From positions 2,852,001 to 2,916,000 of the forward strand of contig NZ_CP102099.1 in the NCBI RefSeq assembly GCF_024582815.1: a stretch of 64,000 bases of DNA, given 5' to 3'. Positions within the stretch are counted from its first letter, which is position 1. Every line of letters starts with the position of its first letter. Shown in pieces: positions 8,597 through 17,912 of this stretch. Below the pieces are notes generated by a model. The model did not search any database, had not been told where the DNA came from, and saw nothing but the letters and a program-made list of their open reading frames with translations. This DNA comes from Acinetobacter colistiniresistens. Lineage in GTDB: Bacteria; Pseudomonadota; Gammaproteobacteria; Pseudomonadales; Moraxellaceae. Made by a program: the position numbers and the translations under genes.

Positions 8597-9823
8597 ATGC
8601 AATCTGCTGCTCCAATTTCTAAAATCAGTTGGTCTTTGTTACTACTACTCTCCTTATTCACAGCCTTAGATGCGTTGGCGATTGATATTTATTTGCCTGC
8701 GTTTCCACTGCTTGCCGAAAGCTTTGCAACCACAGCTGGACAGATTCAGTTGACACTCTCGGTATTTTTGATTGGCCTTGCAATTGGTCAAGGTATTTAT
8801 GGTCCTTTATTAGATCGCTTTGGCCGACGCAATCCCTTATTGATTGGAATCGCAATATTTATCTTGGGCTCATTATTGGCTGCCATTGCACCCAGCATTG
8901 AATGGTTGTTAGCAGCCCGGTTTTTACAAGCAATCGGTGCCTCTGCCGGTTTGGTTGTTCCAAGAGCAATTATTTCTGATGTCTGTGATGCCAAAACCAG
9001 CGCCAAAAATTTTTCTATTCTGATGCAGGTGATGATGATCATTCCAATCATTGCACCATTGTTTGGTAGCTTCATTCTCCGATTCGGATCATGGACTCTC
9101 ATTTTCTATATATTGGCAATACTCGGTACAATCTTATGGTTATGGGGCAATTACGCTATACCAGAAACCTTAAAACCTGAGTATCGTCAGCCGCTCCAAC
9201 TCAGCACAATCAGAATTAGCTATCAAACACTCACTCTCAATCAAAAATTTATGGCCTACACGCTGGCGGGCGGTTCTATCTTGGGCGGCTTTTTTGTTTA
9301 TTTAAGCCAATCCCCATTTATTTTTATTCAGCATTATCATATTCATAATGAAGGTTTTAGTACTTTATTTGCAGCCAATGCCATCGGATTAATTATTCTT
9401 GGGCAAGTTTCGATCATGTTATTAAAGCGTTGGTCTGCACAACAATTACTGATACTGGGCATGTGTATATTTAGCGGTGCCAGTTTGATCTTACTTCTCA
9501 GCGTTTCTTTATCTACCTTAAGCTTATGGCAGTATGTTGCACTGTTAGGACTAAGTATCTGGTCTACAGGTTTTATTTTTGGCAATGTAACGGCATTGAC
9601 CATGCAACAAAGCCCACAACATTTAACAGGTGCGGCTTCATCATTGATGGGTTTATTGCAATATGCCTTGGCTTCGTTGATTGGCTTGATCGTGAGCTTG
9701 TTTGAAATTAATATTAGCCTGCTCCCAGCCAGTCTATTCGTTTGCGGAATGATTGCACTCAGCTTATGTATTTATGCTGCACTTAGACAAAGTGACACTT
9801 TTTCGACGACGAAAGCAGAATAA
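8597..9823 (+). CDS. Bcr/CflA-family multidrug efflux MFS transporter
   Basis: This is a 408-aa inner-membrane protein with about 12 hydrophobic segments. The conserved MFS motif A is visible in the first cytoplasmic loop (GPLLDRFGRRNPLL), and the N-terminal LDALAIDIYLPAFP is typical of the Bcr/CflA drug:proton antiporters. The family exports drugs such as bicyclomycin or chloramphenicol; the substrate here is unknown. It is convergent with the TetR gene at 9858, and its promoter carries a palindrome. Regulation by that TetR is an inference. Confidence 0.9.
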   Translation: MQSAAPISKISWSLLLLLSLFTALDALAIDIYLPAFPLLAESFATTAGQIQLTLSVFLIGLAIGQGIYGPLLDRFGRRNPLLIGIAIFILGSLLAAIAPSIEWLLAARFLQAIGASAGLVVPRAIISDVCDAKTSAKNFSILMQVMMIIPIIAPLFGSFILRFGSWTLIFYILAILGTILWLWGNYAIPETLKPEYRQPLQLSTIRISYQTLTLNQKFMAYTLAGGSILGGFFVYLSQSPFIFIQHYHIHNEGFSTLFAANAIGLIILGQVSIMLLKRWSAQQLLILGMCIFSGASLILLLSVSLSTLSLWQYVALLGLSIWSTGFIFGNVTALTMQQSPQHLTGAASSLMGLLQYALASLIGLIVSLFEINISLLPASLFVCGMIALSLCIYAALRQSDTFSTTKAE

Positions 9824-9857
9824 TAAGTATCGTACTCAGATCAGCAATTGACTACAA

Positions 9858-10427
9858 TCAAGGGCTGATCAAAACATCTAATGTTTTTAGAATGGCATCT
9901 AGTCGAAGTCTGAACTTATCTCGTCCTCCGTAGATCAATTCACTTTGTAGTGCATCCACAAAACTCATACAGACCCGAGCCAAGATTGTACTGTCTAATT
10001 GATACTTATTTTCTTTCAACACCGACTGTTGTAGTGCCTGTAAAAACAGCTGTTCCAATTCAGCCATGAAAACATGCATTGGCTCAATCACCTGATCATA
10101 TAAGTGTACAGGTGGACTAATTAAAGCATTCATCCAGAACTGAACTCCATAAGAGAGATCAAAGCGTTGTTCAATACTCATGAAGTAAGCGTGTAATTGC
10201 TGCTGAATTCCCATACCACCTTGCAAAACTGTTTTGGCATGTCCCAGTTCTTCATCAATCATGATCGGAATCAAGCTTAGATACAGTTCATCTTTATTTT
10301 TAAAATGTGCATAAATTGAAGGCTTTTTAATTCCAACATCAGTCGCAATTTCATTTAAGGATGTTGCTGCAAAGCCTTGTTTTGCAAAACGCTCAAAGGC
10401 AAATTTTTGAATCTTCGCTGCTGTCAC
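9858..10427 (-). CDS. TetR/AcrR-family transcriptional repressor
   Basis: The N-terminal helix-turn-helix occupies about residues 10-50, with the recognition stretch GIKKPSIYAHFKNKDELY; the rest is an all-helical ligand-binding and dimerisation domain. The length of 189 aa is usual. The start is a GTG preceded by AGGT. It lies tail-to-tail with the efflux pump gene, and a TetR-like palindrome overlaps that gene's promoter. It probably represses the pump, although no copy of the palindrome is seen before its own start. Confidence 0.88.
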   Translation of the reverse strand: MTAAKIQKFAFERFAKQGFAATSLNEIATDVGIKKPSIYAHFKNKDELYLSLIPIMIDEELGHAKTVLQGGMGIQQQLHAYFMSIEQRFDLSYGVQFWMNALISPPVHLYDQVIEPMHVFMAELEQLFLQALQQSVLKENKYQLDSTILARVCMSFVDALQSELIYGGRDKFRLRLDAILKTLDVLISP

Positions 10428-10616
10428 AAATCATTTACCTCTATTTCTTAAAAAAGTATATTTCACTCCATATAATATTCATAGCGACAATGAGCATCCT
10501 GAAGTTGATCAACTGTGTTAGGGACTTCTGACGGATATAAATGCACCTTTATTGCAAAACATTCTATATCAAGTGATATATAAATCTACCCAAGTATCAG
10601 ATTTCCCTGCATAATA

Positions 10617-10641
10617 AATCAGCATTATAAACGCGCTGATT
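10617..10641 (+). promoter_or_regulatory. Inverted repeat just before the lysO start
   Basis: The arms AATCAGC and GCTGATT (7 bp, 11-nt loop) end 2 nt before the lysO ATG, where the ribosome binding site should be. No Shine-Dalgarno sequence is visible. It could be an operator or an RNA hairpin limiting translation. Confidence 0.4.
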
Positions 10642-10643
10642 GT

Positions 10644-11561
10644 ATGACCTCTTTTGTATTAATCTTCCAGATTTTTGTCTGCCTTAGCTTAGGCTATTTT
10701 GTTGCACCGCACCTATCTCAGACACTTAAACAATTTGTATTCAAAATCCTGCCTTATTTTTCTTATATTTTATTGGTTAGTGTCGCATTCGAACTGACTC
10801 AGGCCTTAAATCATATCCAAAACCCTGCAACCATTTTACCGCCAGCGCTTTTGATTGCATTTACCACTTCAATTGGTTCTTTTTTCATTTGTCTTCTCAC
10901 CTACAAACTAATAGATCGGCAAAGCATTCAAGGCAAAATTTCATCACATCTTTTTCTAAATGCACTCAAAAATATTGCCAAAGCCTTTTTAGCTTTAGGC
11001 GTTGGTATTCTGTCGGGCATCGTGATCAATACTACAGATTTAGCGATCAGCTTTAATAGTTGGTACTTATTACTGATCTTTATTTTCTTGATCGGGATCG
11101 AACTGGCCTTTACTCAATTTGATCGTAGCTGGTTAAGCTGGAAAATCCTAATGGTTCCCGTAGCTGCATTCATCGGCTCTGGTTTAGCCTCAATTCTGAA
11201 CTATATTCTTTTATCTAATCATTATAACTTTAATGAAGTCATGGCTTTAGCCCAAGGTTATGGCTGGTATTCCATGTCAGGGATTTTATTCACTGAGCTA
11301 CACTCGGCTAAACTAGGTGGAATAGCACTATTAACGGACTTATTTAGAGAGATTTTTGCGATTTTATTGATGTATTGTTTAGGCTGGCGCTTTCCACGCT
11401 CTGCGATTTCGAGTGCTGGTGCAACCTCGATGGATGTCACTCTTGCCATGGTCAAACAATCATGTGGCACGCATTACGTACCACATGCAATGATGAGTGG
11501 ATTGATTCTATCTCTCCTCGCACCATTGTTAATCAGTTTGTTTTTGAATCTAAAATTCTAA
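10644..11561 (+). CDS. lysO: LysO-type lysine exporter
   Basis: This 305-aa hydrophobic protein has about eight membrane segments. Family features include GVGILSGI in the middle, the loop AQGYGWYSMSGILF, the acidic LTDLFREIFAI, and a C-terminal SSAGATSMDVTLAMVKQSCG. These match the DUF340/LysO exporters, which excrete L-lysine and confer thialysine resistance. It is a single gene converging on pyrF, and its end lies only 16 bp from the pyrF stop. Family assignment is good; the transported amino acid is taken from the E. coli homologue. Confidence 0.85.
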   Translation: MTSFVLIFQIFVCLSLGYFVAPHLSQTLKQFVFKILPYFSYILLVSVAFELTQALNHIQNPATILPPALLIAFTTSIGSFFICLLTYKLIDRQSIQGKISSHLFLNALKNIAKAFLALGVGILSGIVINTTDLAISFNSWYLLLIFIFLIGIELAFTQFDRSWLSWKILMVPVAAFIGSGLASILNYILLSNHYNFNEVMALAQGYGWYSMSGILFTELHSAKLGGIALLTDLFREIFAILLMYCLGWRFPRSAISSAGATSMDVTLAMVKQSCGTHYVPHAMMSGLILSLLAPLLISLFLNLKF

Positions 11562-11577
11562 ATCAAGCCAAACTCAA

Positions 11578-12258
11578 TTAGATTGAAGTTAGAATTGACT
11601 TTAACATCTCAGTTGGGTTTTCAGCTTTCGTAATTGGACGACCAATCACTAAATGAGTTGAACCATCCAGCATGGCTTGTTTAGGCGTCACAATGCGCTT
11701 TTGGTCATCGGCATTTGAACCTTCTGGGCGAATCCCTGGTGTAACCAAAGCAAAATCCTGTCCTAATAGTTCACGAAGAATTTTCGCTTCTTGTGCTGAA
11801 CATACCACACCATCCAAACCACTCTCTTGAGTAAGTTTCGCCAAACGCTTTACCTGTTCAACAGGCTCGATATCTAATCCGATATCCCGTAAATCTTCAC
11901 GTCCCATAGAAGTTAAAACAGTAACTGCAATCAACTGTGTTTGATAATTGCCTGCTTTAAGACGCTCGACACAGGTTTCCATCATTTTACGGCCGCCAGA
12001 TGCATGCACGTTCACCATCCATACCCCAAGATCTGCTGCAGCACATACGGCCTGAGCCGTGGTATTTGGAATATCATGAAATTTTAAATCAAGAAAAACG
12101 TCAAAGCCTTTGTCTTGTAAGCTTTTAACAATCGATGGGCCTACATGAGTAAAGAGCTCTTTGCCTACTTTGACACGACAAAGTGACGGATCAAGCTGAT
12201 CTACGATTGTTAAGGCGTCATATTGGCTTTTTGCGTCTAGCGCAACAATAATACTCAC
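11578..12258 (-). CDS. pyrF: Orotidine 5'-phosphate decarboxylase
   Basis: This enzyme catalyses the last step of de novo UMP synthesis, the decarboxylation of OMP. The catalytic Asp-Lys-x-x-Asp block is visible as [10 protein letters not shown] at about residues 57-66, together with the N-terminal ALDAK and the C-terminal phosphate loop [10 protein letters not shown]. At 226 aa it has the usual length for the short bacterial enzyme. I see no lapB gene directly upstream here; the next gene in that direction is the XRE-cupin regulator, on the same strand but 112 bp away. Confidence 0.97.
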   Translation of the reverse strand: MSIIVALDAKSQYDALTIVDQLDPSLCRVKVGKELFTHVGPSIVKSLQDKGFDVFLDLKFHDIPNTTAQAVCAAADLGVWMVNVHASGGRKMMETCVERLKAGNYQTQLIAVTVLTSMGREDLRDIGLDIEPVEQVKRLAKLTQESGLDGVVCSAQEAKILRELLGQDFALVTPGIRPEGSNADDQKRIVTPKQAMLDGSTHLVIGRPITKAENPTEMLKSILTSI

Positions 12259-12370
12259 GAATCTAGTTCCATCACATAAAAATCGGCTAATTATAAATTG
12301 ATTCAGAGCATGAACAAAGCAAGAAAGTTCTCATATTGAAAAAAAGCTTTTCCACTAAGCTGAAATATAC

Positions 12371-12919
12371 CTATCTTTGTTCTGAAATTAAAATTGCTCG
12401 CGTATCTGCTTGCAGTGCCTCAAAGATATGTGGCTGATCCGCAGGGTAACAAATATAATCCCCTTCATTCAGCAATACAGGCTCTGAAATTAATCCAACC
12501 TTTGCTTGCCCCTTCATAATAATAATATGCTCAATACTACCAATCGGATGTGGCTGACTACAACGCGGCTCACCCGGTTGGGTTGTTAACATATACACAT
12601 CACGTCTCGCACCTGTTGGGCAATTGGCCAATAGAATAGCTTGATAATGAGCAATTTCAGAAGAAACCGATGGCCCTTCACCAAAACGAATGACCTGAGT
12701 TTGTACAATATGGCTTTCCATTAACTTTGCAAATGGAATATCCAAAGCCACACACAAAGCCCATAATGTTTCCAGGCTTGGATTTCCTTGCGCAGCTTCC
12801 AGTTGCGACAAGGTTGATTTGGCTATGCCCGCCCGACGCGCGACTTCTGCCAATGACAGCCCTGCTTTCTGTCTCTCTCTCTGCAAACCCTTTGCAACAA
12901 TTTCAATTGGCAATGCCAT
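12371..12919 (-). CDS. XRE-family regulator with C-terminal cupin domain
   Basis: The N-terminal lambda-repressor-like helix-turn-helix (LSLAEVARRAGIAKSTLSQLEAAQGNPSLETLW) is followed by a cupin beta-barrel at about residues 100-180 (HPIGSIEHIIIMKGQAKV, LNEGDYICYPADQPHIFEA), a likely effector pocket. I chose the ATG of MALPIE. An upstream ATG at 12961 would add 14 residues, but it has no ribosome site and would place the operator-like repeat inside the gene. It is divergent from azlC. This pairing is common, so it probably controls azlCD. Confidence 0.87.
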   Translation of the reverse strand: MALPIEIVAKGLQRERQKAGLSLAEVARRAGIAKSTLSQLEAAQGNPSLETLWALCVALDIPFAKLMESHIVQTQVIRFGEGPSVSSEIAHYQAILLANCPTGARRDVYMLTTQPGEPRCSQPHPIGSIEHIIIMKGQAKVGLISEPVLLNEGDYICYPADQPHIFEALQADTRAILISEQR

Positions 12920-12940
12920 AAACCACCATAAAAAACGATT

Positions 12941-12977
12941 GTTCGCTTTGACGAACGACATGAATTTAATCTATTAT
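12941..12977 (+). promoter_or_regulatory. azlC promoter with overlapping inverted repeat
   Basis: TTGACG at 12948-12953 and TATTAT at 12972-12977, 18 bp apart, form a good promoter for azlC. The -35 is embedded in the inverted repeat GTTCG-CTTTGA-CGAAC (12941-12956), and a further CGTTCGT lies at 12984-12990 after the -10. Occupancy there would block azlC and also sits before the regulator's start. Confidence 0.6.
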
Positions 12978-13008
12978 ATCGTACGTTCGTTTTATATAGA
13001 AAATAAAG

Positions 13009-13665
13009 ATGCAAAATAAAGAGCGCTATAATCTCGTCAAAGCTATCAGTCTCATTTCAATCGCCACAGGTATTGTCGGTCTTTCACTCGGTTCCGTTGC
13101 TGCGAGCTTCAATATACCGATTTGGATTCCAATGATGCTCTCTTTAACTGTATTGGCAGGTGCTGCTGAATTTACTTTTGTAGGTATGATTGCGACTGGT
13201 GCGAACCCTCTTTTCGCAGCATTGACTGGAATATTCATCAATTTACGCCATCTTCCATTCGGCTTATCTGTTGCTACCTTTATTGAAAAAAATGCATCTC
13301 GCTTTATTGCTTGCCATATCATGAATGATGAAAGTGTAATGTTTGGATTAAGCCAGCAAGAAGATGAGAACAAGAAAAAAGCGTATTGGATGTGTGGATT
13401 GGGTATTTGTATTCTTTGGCCAATCGGTGTGTTTATTGGTTACATCTTGAGCAAAAGTATTCCAGATATTTATATATTTGGCATTGACGCTGCTTTTCCT
13501 GCCATTCTTTTTGCCTTGATTTTGCCTATGCTAAGGAACAGAACTACACGGAATCGCGTGTTTCTCGGTACGACATTGTCTTTAGCTTCTATTCCTTTGC
13601 TCCCTACAGGTTTACCTGTTTTAGTTTCCATGTTCGGTTTATTACTAAAGGGTAAATCCAAATGA
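13009..13665 (+). CDS. azlC: AzlC-family branched-chain amino acid exporter, large subunit
   Basis: This 218-aa membrane protein has the AzlC signature: ISIATGIVGLSLGSVAASF at the start, AGAAEFTFVGMIATGANPL, and INLRHLPFGLS. With the small AzlD subunit it forms an exporter for branched-chain amino acids and analogues (BrnFE/AzlCD type). Its stop overlaps the azlD start by 4 bp, so the two are translationally coupled. It is expressed divergently from the XRE-cupin regulator. Substrate specificity is inferred from the family. Confidence 0.9.
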   Translation: MQNKERYNLVKAISLISIATGIVGLSLGSVAASFNIPIWIPMMLSLTVLAGAAEFTFVGMIATGANPLFAALTGIFINLRHLPFGLSVATFIEKNASRFIACHIMNDESVMFGLSQQEDENKKKAYWMCGLGICILWPIGVFIGYILSKSIPDIYIFGIDAAFPAILFALILPMLRNRTTRNRVFLGTTLSLASIPLLPTGLPVLVSMFGLLLKGKSK

Positions 13666-13988
13666 AATATAGTGAAACTTATATCTTTGCTGGTATTGTC
13701 ATACTTGCATTGGGTACCTATTTCATTCGCTATTCAGGCGTTTATTTAGCTAATCGAATGTCGTTTAAAGAGCAGCATAAGCAACTTCTTGCTGATTCTG
13801 CTTGTGTACTCCTATTTACCTTAGCTGTTTTCAACACCATTTTTACTGAAACGCATTTTAGCGGTATCAGTAAAATCATCGGGGTTGCTGTTGCCGTTAT
13901 TTTTGCCTGGAAGAAATACTCACTGATCGTGGTCATCCTTGTCGCAATGCTAATTACCGCAGTCTTGAGATATCTCGGTCTTCCATAA
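13662..13988 (+). CDS. azlD: AzlD-family branched-chain amino acid exporter, small subunit
   Basis: This 108-aa protein has about four hydrophobic helices. It contains FIRYSGVYLANR in the first loop and the typical repeat of Val/Ile-rich helices towards the C-terminus. It overlaps azlC by 4 bp and ends at a strong terminator, closing a two-gene operon. It is the usual partner of AzlC in the inner membrane. Confidence 0.88.
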   Translation: MKYSETYIFAGIVILALGTYFIRYSGVYLANRMSFKEQHKQLLADSACVLLFTLAVFNTIFTETHFSGISKIIGVAVAVIFAWKKYSLIVVILVAMLITAVLRYLGLP

Positions 13989-13995
13989 AGCAAAA

Positions 13996-14028
13996 AAATA
14001 GCCCTTTAATCAAAATAAAGGGCTATTT
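13996..14028. terminator. Bidirectional terminator between azlD and lapA
   Basis: A 13-bp perfect stem (AAATAGCCCTTTA/TAAAGGGCTATTT) with a 7-nt loop lies between converging genes. Confidence 0.9.
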
Positions 14029-14078
14029 CCTATCCAGTAATCAAATCTTCAAGGATTGATTACTAAAAATATTCTCAA

Positions 14079-14444
14079 TTACAGTGGAGTACGTGTTTGA
14101 CTCTCAGGATTGATATCCAACACTGTTTTTTCATGTCGTACACTTGCAGCAGCTTCTGCGGCAGCTTGCTGTGCAAGTTGAATTTGCTCTTTACGAAGAT
14201 GATCAATATCTTTGCGCAATCTCTTGATTTCCCAACTGGTTTGGAAAACGCGGAAAACCTGTACGCCTAGAAGCAAACCAACAACAACACCTAAGACTAA
14301 CGTCAATAAAAGTAATAACCCCAAACGCATCGCTGGAACTTGAGTAAATAACAAGTCTACTTGTAGCTCAGCCGGGTTTTGAAGTACCAAAGCAAGTGAA
14401 TAACCAAAAATGGCAACGAGTAATGCAATTAAAACATAACGCAT
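14079..14444 (-). CDS. lapA: LapA-family inner-membrane protein (DUF1049)
   Basis: This 121-aa protein has two N-terminal membrane helices (about residues 3-20 and 42-66) and a cytoplasmic coiled-coil tail rich in Glu, Lys and Ala (about 75-105). This is the DUF1049/LapA layout; LapA helps regulate LPS assembly through LpxC turnover, usually with LapB. It lies 14 bp after ihfB, an order (ihfB-lapA) common in gammaproteobacteria. No lapB gene is visible next to it in this window. Confidence 0.85.
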   Translation of the reverse strand: MRYVLIALLVAIFGYSLALVLQNPAELQVDLLFTQVPAMRLGLLLLLTLVLGVVVGLLLGVQVFRVFQTSWEIKRLRKDIDHLRKEQIQLAQQAAAEAAASVRHEKTVLDINPESQTRTPL

Positions 14445-14458
14445 AAATACCTCAATAC

Positions 14459-14761
14459 TTATTCAGCAGATTCGTTTACTGCATCACGAAGTGCCTTACC
14501 AGGTTTAAAATGTGGAACTGCTTTTGCGGCAACATCAACTGATTTACCTGTTTTAGGGTTACGACCTAAACGTGGCTCACGGTGATGTAATGCAAAACTA
14601 CCAAAACCACGAATTTCAATACGATCGCCACTCGAAAGTGCTTCAATCATCTGATCGATCATGATCTTAACTGCGTCTTCAACCAAAGGCTCAGCCAAGT
14701 GTGGGTTTTTTAGTGCAATCCGTTCAATTAAATCAGATTTATTAAGTGCTTCAGTAGTCAT
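14459..14761 (-). CDS. ihfB: Integration host factor subunit beta
   Basis: This is a DNA-bending protein of the HU/IHF family that works as a heterodimer with IhfA. At 100 aa it shows the N-terminal [15 protein letters not shown], the core [20 protein letters not shown], and the beta-arm tip with the intercalating Pro in [10 protein letters not shown]. It lies downstream of rpsA beyond a long hairpin, the conserved rpsA-ihfB order. IHF is relevant here because a good IHF site lies before the sigma-54 promoter of rtcB. Confidence 0.96.
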   Translation of the reverse strand: MTTEALNKSDLIERIALKNPHLAEPLVEDAVKIMIDQMIEALSSGDRIEIRGFGSFALHHREPRLGRNPKTGKSVDVAAKAVPHFKPGKALRDAVNESAE

Positions 14762-14822
14762 TGATGACCTCTTTAATTATTGCTACTTTCCAATGTTTTT
14801 AATAATAACCTGTTTAAATACA

Positions 14823-14860
14823 AAACGGTAGCGCAGTACATGATTACTACGCTACCGTTT
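14823..14860 (-). terminator. Long hairpin between rpsA and ihfB
   Basis: The outer arms AAACGGTAGCG and CGCTACCGTTT (11 bp) enclose an inner AGTA/TACT stem across one mismatch. The flanks are A-rich and T-rich but not strong U-runs. It may be a partial terminator or an RNA-processing site that separates rpsA from ihfB expression. Confidence 0.6.
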
Positions 14861-14918
14861 ACAGTATTTTTGTATAAAAAACTACGTCTCAGTTACAAGA
14901 AACGTACTTTTTAACAAA

Positions 14919-16601
14919 TTACTTCATTTGAGCTTTAATTAAGTCACCAATAGTCTTAGGACCATTGCTTTCTGCAGCTTGAGTCGCAGCAGCTTGGCGA
15001 GCATTGTTCACAGCTTCTTTCTCTTCAGCTTCGTCTTTCGCTTTGATAGACAAGTTGATAGAGCGAGATTTGCGATCAACGTTGATGATCTTCGCTTCAA
15101 CTTCTTGACCAACTTCTAAGAATTTAGTCGCATCTTCAACGCGGTCACGGTTGATTTCAGAAGCTTTAAGTGTTGCTTCGATGTCATCAGCTAATTTAAC
15201 TGTAGCACCTTTAGCGTCAACAGCAGTTACAGTACCTTTAACCATAGCACCGCGTTCATTCGCAGCCAAGAAGTCATTGAATGGGTCGCTGTTTAATTGC
15301 TTGATACCAAGGCTGATACGGTTGCCTTCAGCGTCAACAGATAAGATAACTGCTTCAACTGTGTCGCCTTTCTTGTAACGACGAATCGCTTCTTCGCCTT
15401 GTTCGTTCCAAGAAATATCAGACAAATGTACTAAACCGTCGATACCACCAGATAAACCGATGAAGATACCGAAGTCAGTGATTGACTTGATCGTACCAGA
15501 AACTTTTTCGCCTTTTTCATTTGCTTTAGCAAACTCTTCCCATGGGTTAGCACGAGTTTGTTTGATACCCAATGAAATACGACGACGTTCTTCGTCAACT
15601 TCAAGAACCATAACATCAACTTCATCACCGATCTGAACAACTTTAGATGGGTGGATGTTTTTGTTAGTGTGGTCCATTTCTGAAACGTGTACTAAACCTT
15701 CAACGCCTTCAGCGATTTCAGCGAAGCAACCGTAGTCAGTTAAGTTAGTTACACGTGCTTTAACGATAGAACCTTTAGGGTAACGGCTCATGATCGCTAA
15801 CCATGGATCTTCGCCTAATTGCTTAAGACCTAAAGATACACGGTTACGCTCGCGGTCAAATTTAAGTACTTTAACTGTAACTTCTTGACCAACTTCAACA
15901 ACTTCTGAAGGGTGCTTGATACGCTTCCAAGCCATATCTGTGATATGTAGAAGACCATCAATACCGCCAAGATCAACGAACGCGCCGTAATCAGTAAGGT
16001 TCTTGATTGTACCAGTAACTGTTTGACCTTCTTCAAGTTGAGCAAGTAATGCTTCACGGTCAGCTGAAGATTCAGCTTCCATAACTGCACGACGAGATAC
16101 AACAACGTTGTTACGTTTAGCATCAAGTTTGATTACTTTGAACTCTAACTCTTTACCTTCAAGGTGAGTTGTGTCACGAATAGGACGAGTGTCAACTAAA
16201 GAACCTGGTAAGAATGCACGTACAGGACCGATGTCAACAGTGAAACCACCTTTAACCTTACCAGAGATAACACCAGTAACGATTTCGCCGTCTTCAAAGA
16301 TTTTCTCAAGTTTAGTCCAAGTTTCAGCACGCTTCGCTTTTTCACGTGATAAAACTGTTTGACCCATACCGTTGTCAAGCGCTTCAACAACTACGTCAAC
16401 AGTATCGCCAACTTGAACTTCAAGTTCACGTTGTTCATTTAAAAATTCAGCACGGTCAACAACGCCTTCAGATTTAAGGCCAGTGTCAACAGTAACCCAG
16501 TCAGAATCGATACTGACAACAGTACCTTGGATGACTGCACCCTTTTCAACGTTGAGGTTTAATTCACTTTCTTCAAAGAGGGCTGCAAAAGATTCGGTCA
16601 T
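14919..16601 (-). CDS. rpsA: 30S ribosomal protein S1
   Basis: S1 is an essential RNA-binding protein that brings structured mRNAs to the 30S subunit. The 560-aa protein has six S1 (OB-fold) repeats, the usual number for proteobacteria. The repeats are seen in phrases such as [43 protein letters not shown] and [21 protein letters not shown]. It follows cmk, the conserved cmk-rpsA-ihfB order, and a long hairpin separates it from ihfB. Confidence 0.98.
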   Translation of the reverse strand: MTESFAALFEESELNLNVEKGAVIQGTVVSIDSDWVTVDTGLKSEGVVDRAEFLNEQRELEVQVGDTVDVVVEALDNGMGQTVLSREKAKRAETWTKLEKIFEDGEIVTGVISGKVKGGFTVDIGPVRAFLPGSLVDTRPIRDTTHLEGKELEFKVIKLDAKRNNVVVSRRAVMEAESSADREALLAQLEEGQTVTGTIKNLTDYGAFVDLGGIDGLLHITDMAWKRIKHPSEVVEVGQEVTVKVLKFDRERNRVSLGLKQLGEDPWLAIMSRYPKGSIVKARVTNLTDYGCFAEIAEGVEGLVHVSEMDHTNKNIHPSKVVQIGDEVDVMVLEVDEERRRISLGIKQTRANPWEEFAKANEKGEKVSGTIKSITDFGIFIGLSGGIDGLVHLSDISWNEQGEEAIRRYKKGDTVEAVILSVDAEGNRISLGIKQLNSDPFNDFLAANERGAMVKGTVTAVDAKGATVKLADDIEATLKASEINRDRVEDATKFLEVGQEVEAKIINVDRKSRSINLSIKAKDEAEEKEAVNNARQAAATQAAESNGPKTIGDLIKAQMK

Positions 16602-16715
16602 GATATACCTGATAAAGTCCGCGGTCTTGGATCAGACAAGGCCGGTTTAGTTAAGTTGTTACATTGTCCAAAAAATCTGATCAAGCAATGCTTCAACTGA
16701 TAAAAAATTGTGTAT

Positions 16716-17396
16716 CTATTTTATACGGCTATTGATATAGTCAACCATCAGCTGAAACACTTCATTGATGCCTATTGTAGAACTATCAATGATATACGCA
16801 TCCTCAGCGGGCTTGAGCGGAGCAACTGTACGCTCCATATCTCTTTTATCTCTAGCCTGTATGTTAGATAAAATGTCGCTTATTTTAGCATCAAGCCCCA
16901 TACCCTGCAACTGTTTTACGCGCCTCTCTGCACGAGACTCAGCCGATGCTGTTAAGTAAATTTTCGCTTGAGCCTCTGGAAAGATCGATGTAGCCATGTC
17001 TCTGCCATCAGCAACCAGCCCTGGTGCTTGAATAAATGCACGTTGACGTGCGAATAATGCTTTTCTTAAAGCAGGGACAGTTGCAACTTTAGAGGCATAC
17101 TCTCCAACCTGTTCAGTACGAATGGTATTGCTCACATCCACACCATCAAGCAAGACCTGTGTCGCCGCCTCGGTCGTTTTAAATTCGATATCCAAATTTG
17201 TTGCATATTCGACACATTGGTCTAAATTCACGTCAATTTGGTCAAGCAAACCACGTTGAAACAATGACAGCCCAAGTAAACGATATAACGCACCTGAATC
17301 CAATAAATTAAATTGGTAATGTGCTGCAATTTTAGCGGCCAGCGTACCTTTACCTGAACCGCTTGGACCATCAATCGTAATAATATGAACTGTCAT
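16716..17396 (-). CDS. cmk: Cytidylate kinase
   Basis: The enzyme phosphorylates CMP and dCMP to diphosphates. The P-loop GPSGSGKGT lies near the N-terminus, and the CMP-binding region LDSGALYR and [13 protein letters not shown] are present. I prefer the second ATG ([10 protein letters not shown]): AAGAG lies 6 nt before it, whereas the first ATG two codons upstream directly abuts that sequence. It sits between the SRPBCC gene and rpsA on the same strand. Confidence 0.95.
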   Translation of the reverse strand: MTVHIITIDGPSGSGKGTLAAKIAAHYQFNLLDSGALYRLLGLSLFQRGLLDQIDVNLDQCVEYATNLDIEFKTTEAATQVLLDGVDVSNTIRTEQVGEYASKVATVPALRKALFARQRAFIQAPGLVADGRDMATSIFPEAQAKIYLTASAESRAERRVKQLQGMGLDAKISDILSNIQARDKRDMERTVAPLKPAEDAYIIDSSTIGINEVFQLMVDYINSRIK

Positions 17397-17405
17397 TCCC
17401 ATCTC

Positions 17406-17846
17406 TTATAAAGCAACTGATTTGGCTAATTTTGAAAAGCCTAGTGTAATGGCTGCTTTCAGTTGTGCAAGAACTAATTTACTCACCAACGGTGCTTTTG
17501 CCGTAAATTCAATCTTATATGTGACCAAAGTGATAAAAGGTGTAATTTCTTTAAACTCAATTTGACCCAGATGATGCTTCACCAACGGGTTGTTAATTAG
17601 CTTATATTCAATCCGTTTATTTTCTTCCAGTAAGGTAATTTCTTCCTGTAATGGCTTGATTGGACCAAATCCCATGCGGCGAATCGAGCCAACACCATCA
17701 GGACGTTTCGGGTCAGCTGAGTCCTTCACACGGACAACCTGCAAAGGTGCAAATGCCTTGTTATACGTGGCATGTTTTGACAGCAGGTCGAAAACTTCAG
17801 AGATCGGTGCATTAAATTCTTTTTTTACAGTAATTGCATTACGCAT
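17406..17846 (-). CDS. SRPBCC-fold (START/Bet v1-like) protein
   Basis: This 146-aa single-domain protein begins with the polyketide-cyclase/SRPBCC pattern KEFNAPISEVFDLLSKHATY and continues RPDGVGSIRRM and LEENKRIEYKLIN. The fold makes a deep hydrophobic pocket for a lipid or other small ligand, but the ligand and role are unknown. It ends a few bases before the cmk start, so it is probably co-transcribed with cmk. No signal peptide is visible. Confidence 0.75.
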   Translation of the reverse strand: MRNAITVKKEFNAPISEVFDLLSKHATYNKAFAPLQVVRVKDSADPKRPDGVGSIRRMGFGPIKPLQEEITLLEENKRIEYKLINNPLVKHHLGQIEFKEITPFITLVTYKIEFTAKAPLVSKLVLAQLKAAITLGFSKLAKSVAL

Positions 17847-17912
17847 AACATCGCCTTTTTATATGACCCAACATCTTGGGAGGCTTAGTTTGCCATACTA
17901 TAAGTGACATTT

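Noticed and set aside
15151..16390. Extra frames within rpsA on both strands
   Set aside because: They are shadows caused by codon bias in a highly expressed gene. The S1 repeats account for the whole region.
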